Shown here: positions 26,295-35,013 of the stretch, piece after piece | How positions within the stretch are numbered: the stretch's first letter is position 1 | Layout of the letters: the number at the start of each line of letters is the position of its first letter | From: CAYVMN01 sp043808585 | GTDB lineage: Bacteria > Desulfobacterota > DSM-4660 > Desulfatiglandales > Desulfatiglandaceae | Length of the DNA: 64,000 nucleotides | Reading direction: 5' to 3' | Assembly: GCA_043808585.1 (NCBI GenBank) | Contig: JAZDES010000221.1 | Span: 14,543 to 78,542, forward strand | Program-made: the position numbers and the translations under genes | Notes under the pieces: generated by a model | Database searches by the model: none | Told to the model about the DNA's origin: nothing | What the model saw: the letters and a program-made list of their open reading frames with translations, nothing else

Positions 26295-26654
26295 ATGCGG
26301 GTATTGTTGGTGGACGACGAAAAAGAACTGGTCTCCACGCTGGCAGAGAGGCTGGAGCTTCGAGGAATCGAAGCGGGCTGGGTTATCAGTGGGGAAGAGG
26401 CACTGAAACAGGTGGAAACCGAGACTTACGATGTAGCTGTCCTAGACGTAAAGCTCCCCAGGATCGACGGGATTAGGCTAAAGAAAAAACTGGAGGAAAA
26501 AAGTCCTAACATGAAATTCATCTTCATGACCGGGCACGGCTCGGAAGATGATTACAGGGTCGGTTCTATGGAGGCTGGAGCGGAGTATTACCTGGTGAAG
26601 CCGGTCAATATCGAGCTCCTGGTCAAGAAAATGAGGGAGATCCTCAAAGAGTGA
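26295..26654 (+). CDS. single-domain response regulator
   Basis: This 119-residue receiver has DDEKE, phospho-acceptor Asp in VLDVKLPR, Thr in FMTGHG and Lys in LVKPVN. It starts 5 bases after the kinase stop and is the likely phosphorylation target of that kinase. No output domain is present. Confidence 0.9.
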   Translation: MRVLLVDDEKELVSTLAERLELRGIEAGWVISGEEALKQVETETYDVAVLDVKLPRIDGIRLKKKLEEKSPNMKFIFMTGHGSEDDYRVGSMEAGAEYYLVKPVNIELLVKKMREILKE

Positions 26655-26668
26655 GGAGGGGTGTTGCT

Positions 26669-27331
26669 ATGGGCTTTGAATTGGGTATCCTTGGTGATGC
26701 AGGGCTTCAGTTCTTTGGGAAGATGACCGCTTCCATCTCCCATGAGATCAAAAACGTGCTGGCCATTATCAACGAAGATGCGGGACTTCTGGAGGATCTG
26801 GCGTCCTTGGCCGAGAAGGGGAGACCTCTTGAGATAGAGCGGGTCAAGGTCCTGGCCGGAAAAATGAAGGCCCAAATCAAGAGAGGGGATGAGATCGTAA
26901 AGTGGATGAATCGATTTGCCCACAGTATTAATGAACCCCTTCAGGTGGTGGATTTAGACGAGATCCTGACACTCATGGCATCTCTTGCAGAGCGGCCTTC
27001 TTTGATGCGGGAGATCGCGCTGGAGAAGGAGCCTCGCCGGGGCAGGGTAACGGTCAGGACCAAACCGTTTATCCTGGAAAATCTGATCTGGCTTTGCCTG
27101 GATTTCGCCATGGCTGGGGCCGGCGGATCGAAGACCGTCGTCCTGGGCTGTGAAGCAGGGGAAAATGGGGTGCGGATCAGGATCAAGGGGCTGAAAGGTC
27201 TCTCAGAGCTGAGAGGAGAGACCTTTCCAAGAGAGGAACATAAGGCCCTTCTCAGAGCCGTTAAGGGAGATCTGGCAGTCGATACGGAGGCAGGAGAGCT
27301 TGTTCTAGTATTGCCACCGGATGCCGGGTAG
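26669..27331 (+). CDS. histidine-kinase-like protein lacking a recognisable ATP-binding domain
   Basis: The H-box region MTASISHEIKNVLAIINEDAGLLEDL closely parallels that of the upstream kinase (VAHEINNPLAIINEKAGLI), so the phospho-accepting His is kept. The second half has the HATPase layout but lacks the N-box Asn, and no DxGxG or GTGLGL motif is visible. It may be a histidine phosphotransfer or a pseudokinase. AGGAGG lies 8-9 bases before the ATG at 26669; a GTG overlapping the previous stop at 26651 is also open. There is no membrane segment. Confidence 0.7.
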   Translation: MGFELGILGDAGLQFFGKMTASISHEIKNVLAIINEDAGLLEDLASLAEKGRPLEIERVKVLAGKMKAQIKRGDEIVKWMNRFAHSINEPLQVVDLDEILTLMASLAERPSLMREIALEKEPRRGRVTVRTKPFILENLIWLCLDFAMAGAGGSKTVVLGCEAGENGVRIRIKGLKGLSELRGETFPREEHKALLRAVKGDLAVDTEAGELVLVLPPDAG

Positions 27332-27389
27332 CCAGCGGTCTGAATGTACTAGAGGAGAAACCATTCATCTTATCGAAGGAGGACTCATC

Positions 27390-27833
27390 ATGAAGACACG
27401 GGTCTTAATCGTCGATGACGAGAAGGAATTCACAGAGGCATTATCTGAGCGTTTGAGGATAAGGGATTACGATGTGACCACATCCCTCAGCGGTGAGGAT
27501 GCGACTGAGAAGGTCAAGGGCTACAATTTCGACGTTGTCATTCTGGATGTGGCCATGCCCGGGATGGATGGTATCGCTACGCTGCATGAGATCAAGAAAC
27601 TCAAACCCCTGACCGAAGTGATCATGTTGACCGGGCATGCCACGGTAGACTCAGCCATACAAGGGATGAAGCTCGGTGCCTATGATTACCTCAAGAAACC
27701 GTGTGAGACCGAAGAACTGCTTGCCAAGATCAATAAGGCTTTCGAGAAAAAGGCTGAACATGAGGAGCGTATTCGGGAGGCCAGGGTAAAAGAGATCATC
27801 TCTTCACCCAGGGCGGCTTTACGGGAGGATTAG
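27390..27833 (+). CDS. single-domain response regulator with C-terminal helical tail
   Basis: The receiver (1-120) has DDEKE, phospho-acceptor Asp in ILDVAMPG, Thr in MLTGHA and Lys in LKKPCE. A charged 27-residue tail (KKAEHEERIREARVKEI) follows. GGAGG precedes the ATG at 27390; an upstream frame from 27321 is ignored. It is the last gene of the signalling block and converges with gdhA. Confidence 0.88.
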   Translation: MKTRVLIVDDEKEFTEALSERLRIRDYDVTTSLSGEDATEKVKGYNFDVVILDVAMPGMDGIATLHEIKKLKPLTEVIMLTGHATVDSAIQGMKLGAYDYLKKPCETEELLAKINKAFEKKAEHEERIREARVKEIISSPRAALRED

Positions 27834-27959
27834 TCTCGTCCAGGGCCGTGCCCGCACTTAGGCTAAGAGACGGTGGAAGACTGAATTAGATTGACTTTCT
27901 TGAGGGATTTTGAACGGACTGGATTGGCTTTAAATGGTCTCGATAACCCTTTGTCTGGA

Positions 27960-29219
27960 TTAGGGATAGATCCCCCGGAGGGCGTGGGCCTTTGCCACCC
28001 TCCCCACACCCAGGACATAGGCCGCTGAGCGCATGGAGATCTTCTTCTCACTGGCAATGGCAACCACTTCATCAAAACTCCGATGAAGAATATTTTCGAG
28101 ACGTTCAGATATCTCTGCTTCACTCCACAACAGCTCCTGTAAATTCTGAAGCCATTCAAAATAGGATACAACGACTCCTCCGGCATTGGCCAAAATGTCG
28201 GGAAGTACCGTAATTCCTTTATCGTACAAGACCTGGTCTGCCTCCAGAGTGGTCGGCCCATTGGCCCCCTCCACAATGAGCTTCGCCCTGATACGGTCTG
28301 CGTTCTCTGCTGTAATCACGTTTTCCAAGGCCGCTGGGACCAAGATATCGCAGTCCAGTTCCAGTATCTCTTCGTTTGTTACTGATTCGCACCCTTTAAT
28401 CCGTTCTGGCAGAAAAGCGTCGTGTTGCTTCTTACAATCCAAGGCCCCCTCCAAGTTAAGGCCTTCCTTCCTGTAAACACCCCCCCTTGAGTCGCTGATG
28501 GCGATGACTTTGGCCCCAGCCTTATCAAAATACCGGGCGGCAATGCCTCCAACATTTCCCGCACCCTGAATAACAACGCGTGCCCCCTCCATGGAGAGCC
28601 CCAGATACTGGCAGGCCTTATGAGTGTTAATCACCACGCCTTTCCCGGTCGCCTCAAAGCGGCCCAAAGAGCCACCCAGCTCGATTGGTTTCCCGGTCAC
28701 CACACCCGTGACGGTATATCCTTTCATAATCGAATAGGTGTCCATGATCCAGGCCATGACCTGGGGATTGGTGTAGACGTCTGGGGCAGGGATATCCACG
28801 TCCGGCCCTATAAATAAAGATATCTCCCAGGCAAAGCGCCTTGTCATGCCCTCGATCTCACGCTCGCTCATTTCCTTGGGGTTGCACTGAACCCCGCCCT
28901 TGGCCCCCCCGAAAGGAATGTTGACCACAGCGGTCTTCCAGGTCATCCACATGGCCAGGGCCCTGATTTCATCTAGATTTACATCCGGGTGATATCTCAT
29001 CCCCCCCTTGAATGGGCCTCTGGTATCATTGTGCTGTACGCGGTATCCAGTAAAGATCTTTAATGATCCGTCGTCCATTTTTACTGGAAAATGTACGATT
29101 AACTCTCGGCGGGTACTCTTTATCGTCTCGAGTATACCCTCATCCAGCTCCAGATATTTACTAGCAATATCCACCTGTTTCCTTGCCATCTGAAAAGGGT
29201 TGATTTTCGGTGCGACCAT
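27960..29219 (-). CDS. gdhA: glutamate dehydrogenase (Glu/Leu/Phe/Val family)
   Basis: It catalyses reversible reductive amination of 2-oxoglutarate with NAD(P)H. Key features: the substrate-binding GGMRYHP, the catalytic Lys in PFGGAKGGV, the GGSxGRxEATGxGV motif, and the Rossmann loop GAGNVGG. Length 419 residues is that of the small hexameric class. GGAGG precedes the ATG. It sits opposite the nitrogen-related cluster that starts at 29637, giving the cell both a dehydrogenase and a glutamate-synthase-like route. Confidence 0.95.
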   Translation of the reverse strand: MVAPKINPFQMARKQVDIASKYLELDEGILETIKSTRRELIVHFPVKMDDGSLKIFTGYRVQHNDTRGPFKGGMRYHPDVNLDEIRALAMWMTWKTAVVNIPFGGAKGGVQCNPKEMSEREIEGMTRRFAWEISLFIGPDVDIPAPDVYTNPQVMAWIMDTYSIMKGYTVTGVVTGKPIELGGSLGRFEATGKGVVINTHKACQYLGLSMEGARVVIQGAGNVGGIAARYFDKAGAKVIAISDSRGGVYRKEGLNLEGALDCKKQHDAFLPERIKGCESVTNEEILELDCDILVPAALENVITAENADRIRAKLIVEGANGPTTLEADQVLYDKGITVLPDILANAGGVVVSYFEWLQNLQELLWSEAEISERLENILHRSFDEVVAIASEKKISMRSAAYVLGVGRVAKAHALRGIYP

Positions 29220-29636
29220 GGCTACCCTCCATTTAAAATAGAGACGCCCAGTGCCTTTTAGCGCAAAGATCTCTGGGTGTCTACCCGCTTAATATGGCCA
29301 AAACCTCGATAAAATGAACCCTTATGCCAGAATAGCACCAGGGGCTTAGGGTCCTTAGGATAGCTGAAGAAGCTTCGCATTACAATAGGACTTCTGTTTT
29401 CAAGGGGGCTTCGGGCGTCATAATTACGAAGCCGCTGATCGTATTATCAGTTTGCGCATGTCTAACTGACCTGGAAATTCCCGGTGTCCTACCCGCATAT
29501 GCGTTGGGATTTCAATTGGATTGAAAAGGCCATTCTTTTCCTGTAGAATGACCCTGAAAATAGACGAGTTAGTAGTGTCTGTGAATTGTGCTGGAAGAGG
29601 GGGAATCCCGGGAAATCTGATAGGCTCCGGATTGAT
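29220..29636. other. divergent gap between gdhA and the ANTAR gene, with a 10-bp hairpin
   Basis: No gene is visible in 417 bases. AGACGCCCAG (29242-29251) pairs with CTGGGTGTCT (29273-29282), 9 of 10 positions Watson-Crick and one wobble, across a 21-base loop. It lies 22 bases upstream of gdhA in its leader, so it could modulate gdhA expression. No clear -10/-35 pair was found. Confidence 0.4.
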
Positions 29637-30347
29637 ATGGAAAGAATTACCCAAGAGACTTATGACAAATATATAAAGGCACTTACGGACATCAGTCGGG
29701 CTATTACTTCCGAGCAGTACTTGGAGGATATACTCAAGCTGATCGTAATGGTCACGGCCAAGGTGACGGGTGTGGAGATCTGCTCGCTATGGTTGATCGA
29801 TGACTCAACAGATCCCAGAGTGATCCGTTTGAAGGCGACCCAGGCCATAGATCCAGACTATGTAAAGGACCGTTCCCTGCGGATGGAGGAGGGGGTTGTA
29901 GGCTATGTGGCTACCCATAATGAGCCTCTCATAGTCAGAGATGTCTTGAAGGAGCCCCGGTTCAAAGAAAAGGAAATGGCAAAAAAATTGGGGCTGGTAT
30001 CCATGCTGGGTATCCCTTTACAGGTAAAGGATAAGGGGGTCATTGGGGTACTCAATTGCTTTACTTCAGAACCCCATGAGTTCTCTGTTACCGAGATAAA
30101 CCTTGTTACTGCTGTTGCCAATCAGGCTGCTGTCGCAATCCTAAATACAGAGCTTATGGTCAAGACCCAGGTCATCCAGGAGGAACTGGAGACCCGGAAG
30201 CTTGTTGAGCGGGCCAAGGAAGTTCTTATGCGCCGCCGCAACATGACCGGTGAACAGGCCTACCGCTGGTTGCAAAAGCGCAGCATGGATTCCCGGAAAT
30301 CCATGCGTCATGTGGCCGAAGCCGTTCTTATCTCTGACGAGATCTGA
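29637..30347 (+). CDS. GAF-ANTAR transcription antiterminator
   Basis: A GAF sensor domain (about 15-165; SLWLIDDSTDP ... VVGYVATHNEPLIVRDV) is followed by an ANTAR RNA-binding domain (about 185-235; LVERAKEVLMRRRNMTGEQAYRWLQ then MRHVAEAVLI). ANTAR proteins stabilise RNA hairpins that prevent terminator formation, often before nitrogen genes. The next gene is preceded by a hairpin and an intrinsic terminator, so a cis target is at hand. The ATG at 29637 is chosen by domain position; its ribosome binding site is weak. Confidence 0.9.
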   Translation: MERITQETYDKYIKALTDISRAITSEQYLEDILKLIVMVTAKVTGVEICSLWLIDDSTDPRVIRLKATQAIDPDYVKDRSLRMEEGVVGYVATHNEPLIVRDVLKEPRFKEKEMAKKLGLVSMLGIPLQVKDKGVIGVLNCFTSEPHEFSVTEINLVTAVANQAAVAILNTELMVKTQVIQEELETRKLVERAKEVLMRRRNMTGEQAYRWLQKRSMDSRKSMRHVAEAVLISDEI

Positions 30348-30441
30348 TCGTTATTACAGGACCCGGCAGTGCCGGAGCCGAATGGCGTTTCTAAGGCGTA
30401 AGTTCCTTGAATAAAAAAATCGGCGCTTCAATAAATATTTC

Positions 30442-30469
30442 TTGACAAAAGAGAAAAAAGTGATATGTA
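30442..30469 (+). promoter_or_regulatory. sigma70-like promoter of the glutamate-synthase cluster leader
   Basis: TTGACA (30442-30447) and TATGTA (30464-30469), 16 bases apart. Transcription would start just before the hairpin at 30491. Confidence 0.5.
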
Positions 30470-30490
30470 AAGAATTTCATATTACTTGAG

Positions 30491-30521
30491 AGAGGCTCTC
30501 CACAATGATGTGTGGAGCCTC
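30491..30521 (+). promoter_or_regulatory. leader hairpin with six-base loop, possible ANTAR target
   Basis: Eleven base pairs with a 2-base bulge close a hexaloop ATGATG (30505-30510). ANTAR targets are hairpins with hexaloops having A at position 1 and usually G at position 4; here position 1 fits and position 4 is A. A second paired hairpin is not clear, so the target assignment is inference from position and context. Confidence 0.5.
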
Positions 30522-30536
30522 GGAACCATAAGGGAC

Positions 30537-30576
30537 AAAGGCGTCTTTTCCCGTAATCGGGAAGGCGCCTTTTTTT
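30537..30576 (+). terminator. intrinsic terminator in the leader (attenuator)
   Basis: A 15-bp stem (AAAGGCG ... TTTTCCCG / CGGGAAGG ... CGCCTTT, with a 2-base bulge and a TAAT loop) runs into a T tract (30570-30576). It lies 50 bases upstream of the glutamate-synthase-like gene, so it must be bypassed to express the cluster. Confidence 0.8.
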
Positions 30577-30625
30577 ATTCGAATATTATGCTCGAAAACT
30601 ACATTACGAAAAGGAGGAAAAAGTC

Positions 30626-32191
30626 ATGTCATTTAGCAAGCCGAACCGTAGTGCTGCAACCGTAACCACAACCCGTGTGGAACCGGCGCCTATCTCGGGG
30701 ATCTGCGTCACCTGTCTGGATGGGTGTGAAGGCCCTTGTGAGATAGGACGCTCCGCCCTCAAGGGACGGGAGATGCTTTACCCCCAGCCTTACGGAAAAA
30801 TTACCGCAGGGGCTGACAAGGATTATCCGGTAGATCTTTCCCACTTTAACATTCTGGGGACCTGTGTAGGGGCCGTAGGCGTGGATGCCGATCCGGATCT
30901 GGCAACATTTCCCGCGGTTGACTGCACAACCACCGCGGGTGCGGACGGAGGCATCAAACTCGATTTTCCCGTTGTGACCGGTGCCCTGGGATCGACGGAC
31001 GTTGCTAGGATTAACTGGGAAGACATGGCGGCTGGAGCGGCCATATCTGGCATCATCCTTGTAGCCGGAGAGAACATCTGCGGAATGGACCCCAAGGCGG
31101 AGTTCCAGAACGGCAAGATAGCCAAATCACCCGAAATGGAACGTCGTGTGAATATCTATAAGAGGTGGTATGACGGCAAGGGTGGGCTCGTTGTCCAGGC
31201 CAATGTGGAAGACATCAAACTCGGCGTCCCTGAATACGTCATTGAGAAGCTGGGTGTGGAGATCTTCGAATTAAAGTGGGGGCAGGGTGCGAAGGATATC
31301 GGCGGTGAGGTCAAGCTGCCTACACTGGAGCGGGCCCTACAATTGAAAGAACGGGGGTATATCGTACTCCCCGATCCGACAAGCCCTGCCGCGCAAGAGG
31401 CCTTCAAGTCTGGTGGGATCACCGAGTTTGAAAGACACTCAAGGCTAGGGATGGTGGACGAAGAGGCATTTCACAAGATGGTAGAGTATCTTCGGAGCGT
31501 AGGCGCCAAGTACGTCACCCTCAAAACCGGCGCCTATCGGCCGGCAGACCTCGCTCGCGCCATTAAGTATTCTTCCGATGCAAAAATCGACCTTTTGACC
31601 ATTGACGGCGCCGGTGGCGGAACAGGCATGAGCCCATGGCGGATGATGAATGAATGGGGAATTCCTACCGTCGAGTTGGAGTGTCTGACACATCAGATGT
31701 GTGAACGCCTGAGAGCCAAGGGCGCCTATATCCCCCCGATCGCCGTTGGCGGGGGATTATCACTCGAAGACCACATGTTTAAGGTCCTCGCATTGGGTGC
31801 GCCTTATGTCAAGGCGGTTCTATTCGGACGGGCCGTTATGACCGCAGCCATGGTGGGCAAGACCCATGGAAAAATGATGGCGGAAAAGTTGGAACTGGAA
31901 GGAGAGGATGCCGATGTCGGATATTTGAAACTATTTTCCGTTGGCACGCAGCTCAAGGAGCGGTTTGGTAAAGACTTTGCGGAGCTCCCGGCCGGCGCCA
32001 TCGGCATGTATTCCTATCTCGATCGCTTGAAGCAGGGGCTACAGCAACTGATGGCCGGTGAGAGGAAATTCGCACTGAAATATATAGAGAGAAATGACCT
32101 TGTGGCCCTGACCAGGGAGGCGGCCGAAATATCGGGAATTCCGTATGTAATGGATGCCGACAAGGAAGAGATTGATAAAATATTGGGATAG
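30626..32191 (+). CDS. FMN-binding glutamate synthase domain protein (GltB2-like)
   Basis: The core matches the FMN/2-oxoglutarate barrel of glutamate synthase: LTIDGAGGGTGMSPW, GIPTVELE and IAVGGGLSLEDHMFKVLALGAPYVKAVLFGR. There is no glutaminase domain, as in archaeal split enzymes. The N-terminus has C27xxC30xxxC34xxxC38, a likely Fe-S site absent from classical GltB. GGAGG precedes the ATG. It is the first gene after the attenuator and leads a cluster of ferredoxins, AOR, HdrA, MvhD and GltD-like proteins, suggesting ferredoxin- or Hdr-supplied electrons for glutamate synthesis. Confidence 0.88.
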   Translation: MSFSKPNRSAATVTTTRVEPAPISGICVTCLDGCEGPCEIGRSALKGREMLYPQPYGKITAGADKDYPVDLSHFNILGTCVGAVGVDADPDLATFPAVDCTTTAGADGGIKLDFPVVTGALGSTDVARINWEDMAAGAAISGIILVAGENICGMDPKAEFQNGKIAKSPEMERRVNIYKRWYDGKGGLVVQANVEDIKLGVPEYVIEKLGVEIFELKWGQGAKDIGGEVKLPTLERALQLKERGYIVLPDPTSPAAQEAFKSGGITEFERHSRLGMVDEEAFHKMVEYLRSVGAKYVTLKTGAYRPADLARAIKYSSDAKIDLLTIDGAGGGTGMSPWRMMNEWGIPTVELECLTHQMCERLRAKGAYIPPIAVGGGLSLEDHMFKVLALGAPYVKAVLFGRAVMTAAMVGKTHGKMMAEKLELEGEDADVGYLKLFSVGTQLKERFGKDFAELPAGAIGMYSYLDRLKQGLQQLMAGERKFALKYIERNDLVALTREAAEISGIPYVMDADKEEIDKILG

Positions 32192-32273
32192 TGTGGAACC
32201 AGAGGATTGCGATCAATAAATTAATATAGAATGTTGCCGAGCAAGGCGTAGCGGAAATGAAAGGAGAAAAAAG

Positions 32274-32480
32274 ATGCTCAACGTGATTTGCCCCCACAAC
32301 TGCAAGGACTGTTACGCGATGAGGGTATGTGCGGTTCGCGCTATAAAAGACCAGCAGGGCTCCATCTATGTGGAGACCGATGATTGTATCGGCTGCGGCT
32401 GCTGTAAAACCTCGTGCATTACCTTTGGGTACAAGGCCCTGGAGCAGAAGACTCCTCAATGGCTAATGGGAGCTGCATAG
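32274..32480 (+). CDS. small Cys-rich ferredoxin-like protein
   Basis: This 68-residue protein has one clear [4Fe-4S] motif, CIGCGCCKTSC, plus N-terminal CPHNCKDC and a further Cys (MRVC). It resembles the ferredoxin partner of split glutamate synthase. AAGGAG precedes the ATG at 32274. It follows the GltB2-like gene by 82 bases and probably ferries electrons to it. Confidence 0.85.
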   Translation: MLNVICPHNCKDCYAMRVCAVRAIKDQQGSIYVETDDCIGCGCCKTSCITFGYKALEQKTPQWLMGAA

Positions 32481-32530
32481 GCAATTGAATATTGATTAAT
32501 TCGTAAAAACACATTAACAGCCACTTTTTG

Positions 32531-32597
32531 TCATTCCCGCGAAAGCGGGAATCCAGTGGTTTTGTGTTGTTATGGACTGCCGCCTGCGCGGGAGTGA
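32531..32597. repeat. REP-like palindrome pair
   Basis: CATTCCCGCGAAAGCGGGAATCC-type unit followed by a diverged inverted partner (GGACTGCCGCCTGCGCGGGAGTGA). It lies inside the nitrogen cluster, between ferredoxin and AOR. ATTGA-like repeats follow at 32629-32704. Confidence 0.65.
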
Positions 32598-32722
32598 GGA
32601 GAAAGGGGGGTTTTTACGGAAGCATCAATATTGATTATTGAAGATTGATGGTTGTTGGATTAGCGATTTTCTTAGATCGTCAATCTCCAATCGAAAATCG
32701 TCAAGAAACCTGGAGTCAAAAC

Positions 32723-34534
32723 ATGAACGGCTGGACCGGTCGATGCCTCAGGGTAAACCTGACGAATGGTCGTTTTCAACATGAAGATATCCCCTATGAG
32801 CTTATGGAAGGGTATCTTGGAGGGCGCGGCCTTGGCGCCAAGGTCCTTTCAGACGAAATCGATCCTTCAGTTGACCCTCTTTCCCCTGACAATAAAGTGA
32901 TATTTGTTTCAGGTCCGCTGGTGGGCACTGGCGCGATAACCGGTGCCTCCTGCAATGTCCTGACCAAGAGTGCCCTGTCCGGCACCATCGCATGCGCCAA
33001 GGTCAGGGGGCACTTTGGGGCCGAACTAAAGTTTTCAGGATTCGACATGGTGATCCTGGAAGGTCGGTCAGAATCACCCGTGATCCTTACCATTATGGAT
33101 AACAAGGTAGATATCCTGTCTGCCGTTGAGTACTGGGGGCGGAGTACCTCGGAGACAGAGGATCTCTTCATGAGGAAACTGACCGACAAGTGGGCGGCTC
33201 GAGAAACCTATCTCCTGACCATCGGTCCGGCAGGAGAAAGACTGGTGCCCCTCGCGAATATCATTAATGATGGTTTTCTGTCTGTTGGGGGTGCTGGCAT
33301 TGGCGCCGTTCTGGGCTCTAAGAACCTCAAGGCCATTGCCGTCAAGGGGAGCCGGTCGGTAACCGTTGCTGATGGAAACCGTTTTGTTCAGGTAATCACC
33401 ACCCTCATTAACAAACTGAACAGCGCCGCTTTGACCTCTCAGTCGATGTCATCCTGGGGGTCTGCGTTTTTTGTCGGTCTTTGTTATCAGAAGGGGATAT
33501 TGCCTTTCAAGAACTTCCAAAGCTCCTCCTTTGGAGAATCCAAGAGTGTGGGGACCCAGTCCCTTTCAAATGCCTTTGCCTTGAGAAGCAGGGGATGCTT
33601 TGCATGTCCGATCGCATGCATAAAGAAGACCGATGTGAATAACCCGCTCTTTAGGGGAAAGGGCATGGCTCCAACCTATCTGGCAGTCGGAGCTTTGGGT
33701 CTTAATTGCGGCATCACTGACCTGACGACGATCGGAATGGCAAATATGATTTGCGCAGAGATGGGCCTGGATCCCATGGCAACGGGGGGGACAGTTGCCG
33801 CTGCCATGGAACTCGGTGAGAAAGACGTTATATCAAAGGACGATCTCAAACTTGATCTGAGGTTCGGTCACGGGGAAGACCTCCTTCAGGCCTTGACGCT
33901 GATGGCGACCAAGAAGGGGCATGCCAAACGGTTGGGGCAGGGGGGTGATGCCCTGGTTAAGGAATATGGACAGCCCAAATTATTTATGGGTGTCAAAGGT
34001 CTGCCCATGGCGCCGTTTGATCCGAGGTGCATTCAGGGGATGGGTCTTCACTTCGCCACCTCCAATTACGGACCCCACCATCTTTATGCCTACACCTTTA
34101 TTGATGAGGTGCTGAACGTTCACGAAAACCTGAATCCGTGGACCACCGAAGGCAAACCGGAACTGGTCAAGCGGTACCAGGACATAACAGCGGTGATGGA
34201 TTCGTTGGGGCTATGCAACTGGCCATTGATGGGGCTTAAGTTCAACAATTTTGTTCCAATGGTAAACAGCTGCCTGGGCACCAGTTACAAGGCAGAGGAT
34301 CTGCTCAAGATTGGGGAGCGGATATGGGATCAAGAGCGGATGTTCAATATCAGGGCGGGTTTTGATCGGAGCCATGACACCCTTCCCCAGAGGTTCTTCG
34401 AGCCCATGCCCGATGGGCCGGCCAGGGGACAGGTCAGCAGGGTTCCCGAGATGCTCGGGGAATACTACAGACTTCGTGATTGGGACGAAGAAGGCCAACC
34501 CCGGTCCCTAACCTTAAGTGAATTGGAGGAATAG
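32723..34534 (+). CDS. aor: aldehyde ferredoxin oxidoreductase family protein (tungsten/molybdopterin)
   Basis: This 603-residue protein has the AOR N-terminal domain (GRCLRVNLTNGRFQHEDIPYE, EGYLGGRGLGAKVL), the cofactor-binding SGPLVGTGAITGAS, and cluster ligands in RGCFACPIACIKK with a distal Cys near the C-terminus (NSCLGTSY). AORs oxidise aldehydes to acids, or the reverse, with ferredoxin and need tungstopterin. The ATG at 32723 with GGAG upstream starts at the domain; an open frame upstream from 32645 runs through repeats and is rejected. The next gene, a polyferredoxin, starts 2 bases after its stop. The substrate is not known. Confidence 0.93.
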   Translation: MNGWTGRCLRVNLTNGRFQHEDIPYELMEGYLGGRGLGAKVLSDEIDPSVDPLSPDNKVIFVSGPLVGTGAITGASCNVLTKSALSGTIACAKVRGHFGAELKFSGFDMVILEGRSESPVILTIMDNKVDILSAVEYWGRSTSETEDLFMRKLTDKWAARETYLLTIGPAGERLVPLANIINDGFLSVGGAGIGAVLGSKNLKAIAVKGSRSVTVADGNRFVQVITTLINKLNSAALTSQSMSSWGSAFFVGLCYQKGILPFKNFQSSSFGESKSVGTQSLSNAFALRSRGCFACPIACIKKTDVNNPLFRGKGMAPTYLAVGALGLNCGITDLTTIGMANMICAEMGLDPMATGGTVAAAMELGEKDVISKDDLKLDLRFGHGEDLLQALTLMATKKGHAKRLGQGGDALVKEYGQPKLFMGVKGLPMAPFDPRCIQGMGLHFATSNYGPHHLYAYTFIDEVLNVHENLNPWTTEGKPELVKRYQDITAVMDSLGLCNWPLMGLKFNNFVPMVNSCLGTSYKAEDLLKIGERIWDQERMFNIRAGFDRSHDTLPQRFFEPMPDGPARGQVSRVPEMLGEYYRLRDWDEEGQPRSLTLSELEE

Positions 34535-34536
34535 GG

Positions 34537-34911
34537 ATGGCGAGAATAAAGATCGATCACACCAAATGCACCGGTTGTAGACATTGCGAGACGGCCTGTT
34601 CTCTCAACCATGTGGCGGGTGTCTGCAATCCGAGACGAGCGCGAATCAGGGTCTTCAGAGAAGGGCATACCTATTTTCCGACCATTGCCGGGCCTTTTGT
34701 AGATGCTGCGTGCACCTCCAAGAACGACTTGGTTGTCGGTGACCAGAGATACAACATGTGCCTGGTCTGCCGGGCATCATGTCCGGAGAAACCCTTTTTT
34801 ATTGAAGCTGAAACCGGTTTTCCCCTGAAATGTGATTTCTGTGGGATCCCACCAAGCCCCTCCTGTGTCAGGTGGTGCAATAGCGGTGCCCTGGAATTAA
34901 TAGAAGATTAG
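34537..34911 (+). CDS. polyferredoxin-type Fe-S subunit of the AOR
   Basis: A 124-residue protein with Cys motifs CTGCRHCETAC, CLVCRASC and CDFCG ... CVRWC, enough for three to four [4Fe-4S] clusters, as in DMSO reductase-type electron subunits. It is tightly coupled to aor, so it should take electrons from the AOR and pass them to HdrA or ferredoxin. Confidence 0.88.
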   Translation: MARIKIDHTKCTGCRHCETACSLNHVAGVCNPRRARIRVFREGHTYFPTIAGPFVDAACTSKNDLVVGDQRYNMCLVCRASCPEKPFFIEAETGFPLKCDFCGIPPSPSCVRWCNSGALELIED

Positions 34912-35013
34912 CAAAAAGCCTTCATATGCGAAACTGGAGACTCTGAACACCGAGAATGCCTTCTTGTCCGTCGGCTTCACGTTCGGAGTTTTCAGTCTCG
35001 GAGCCATATTCGT

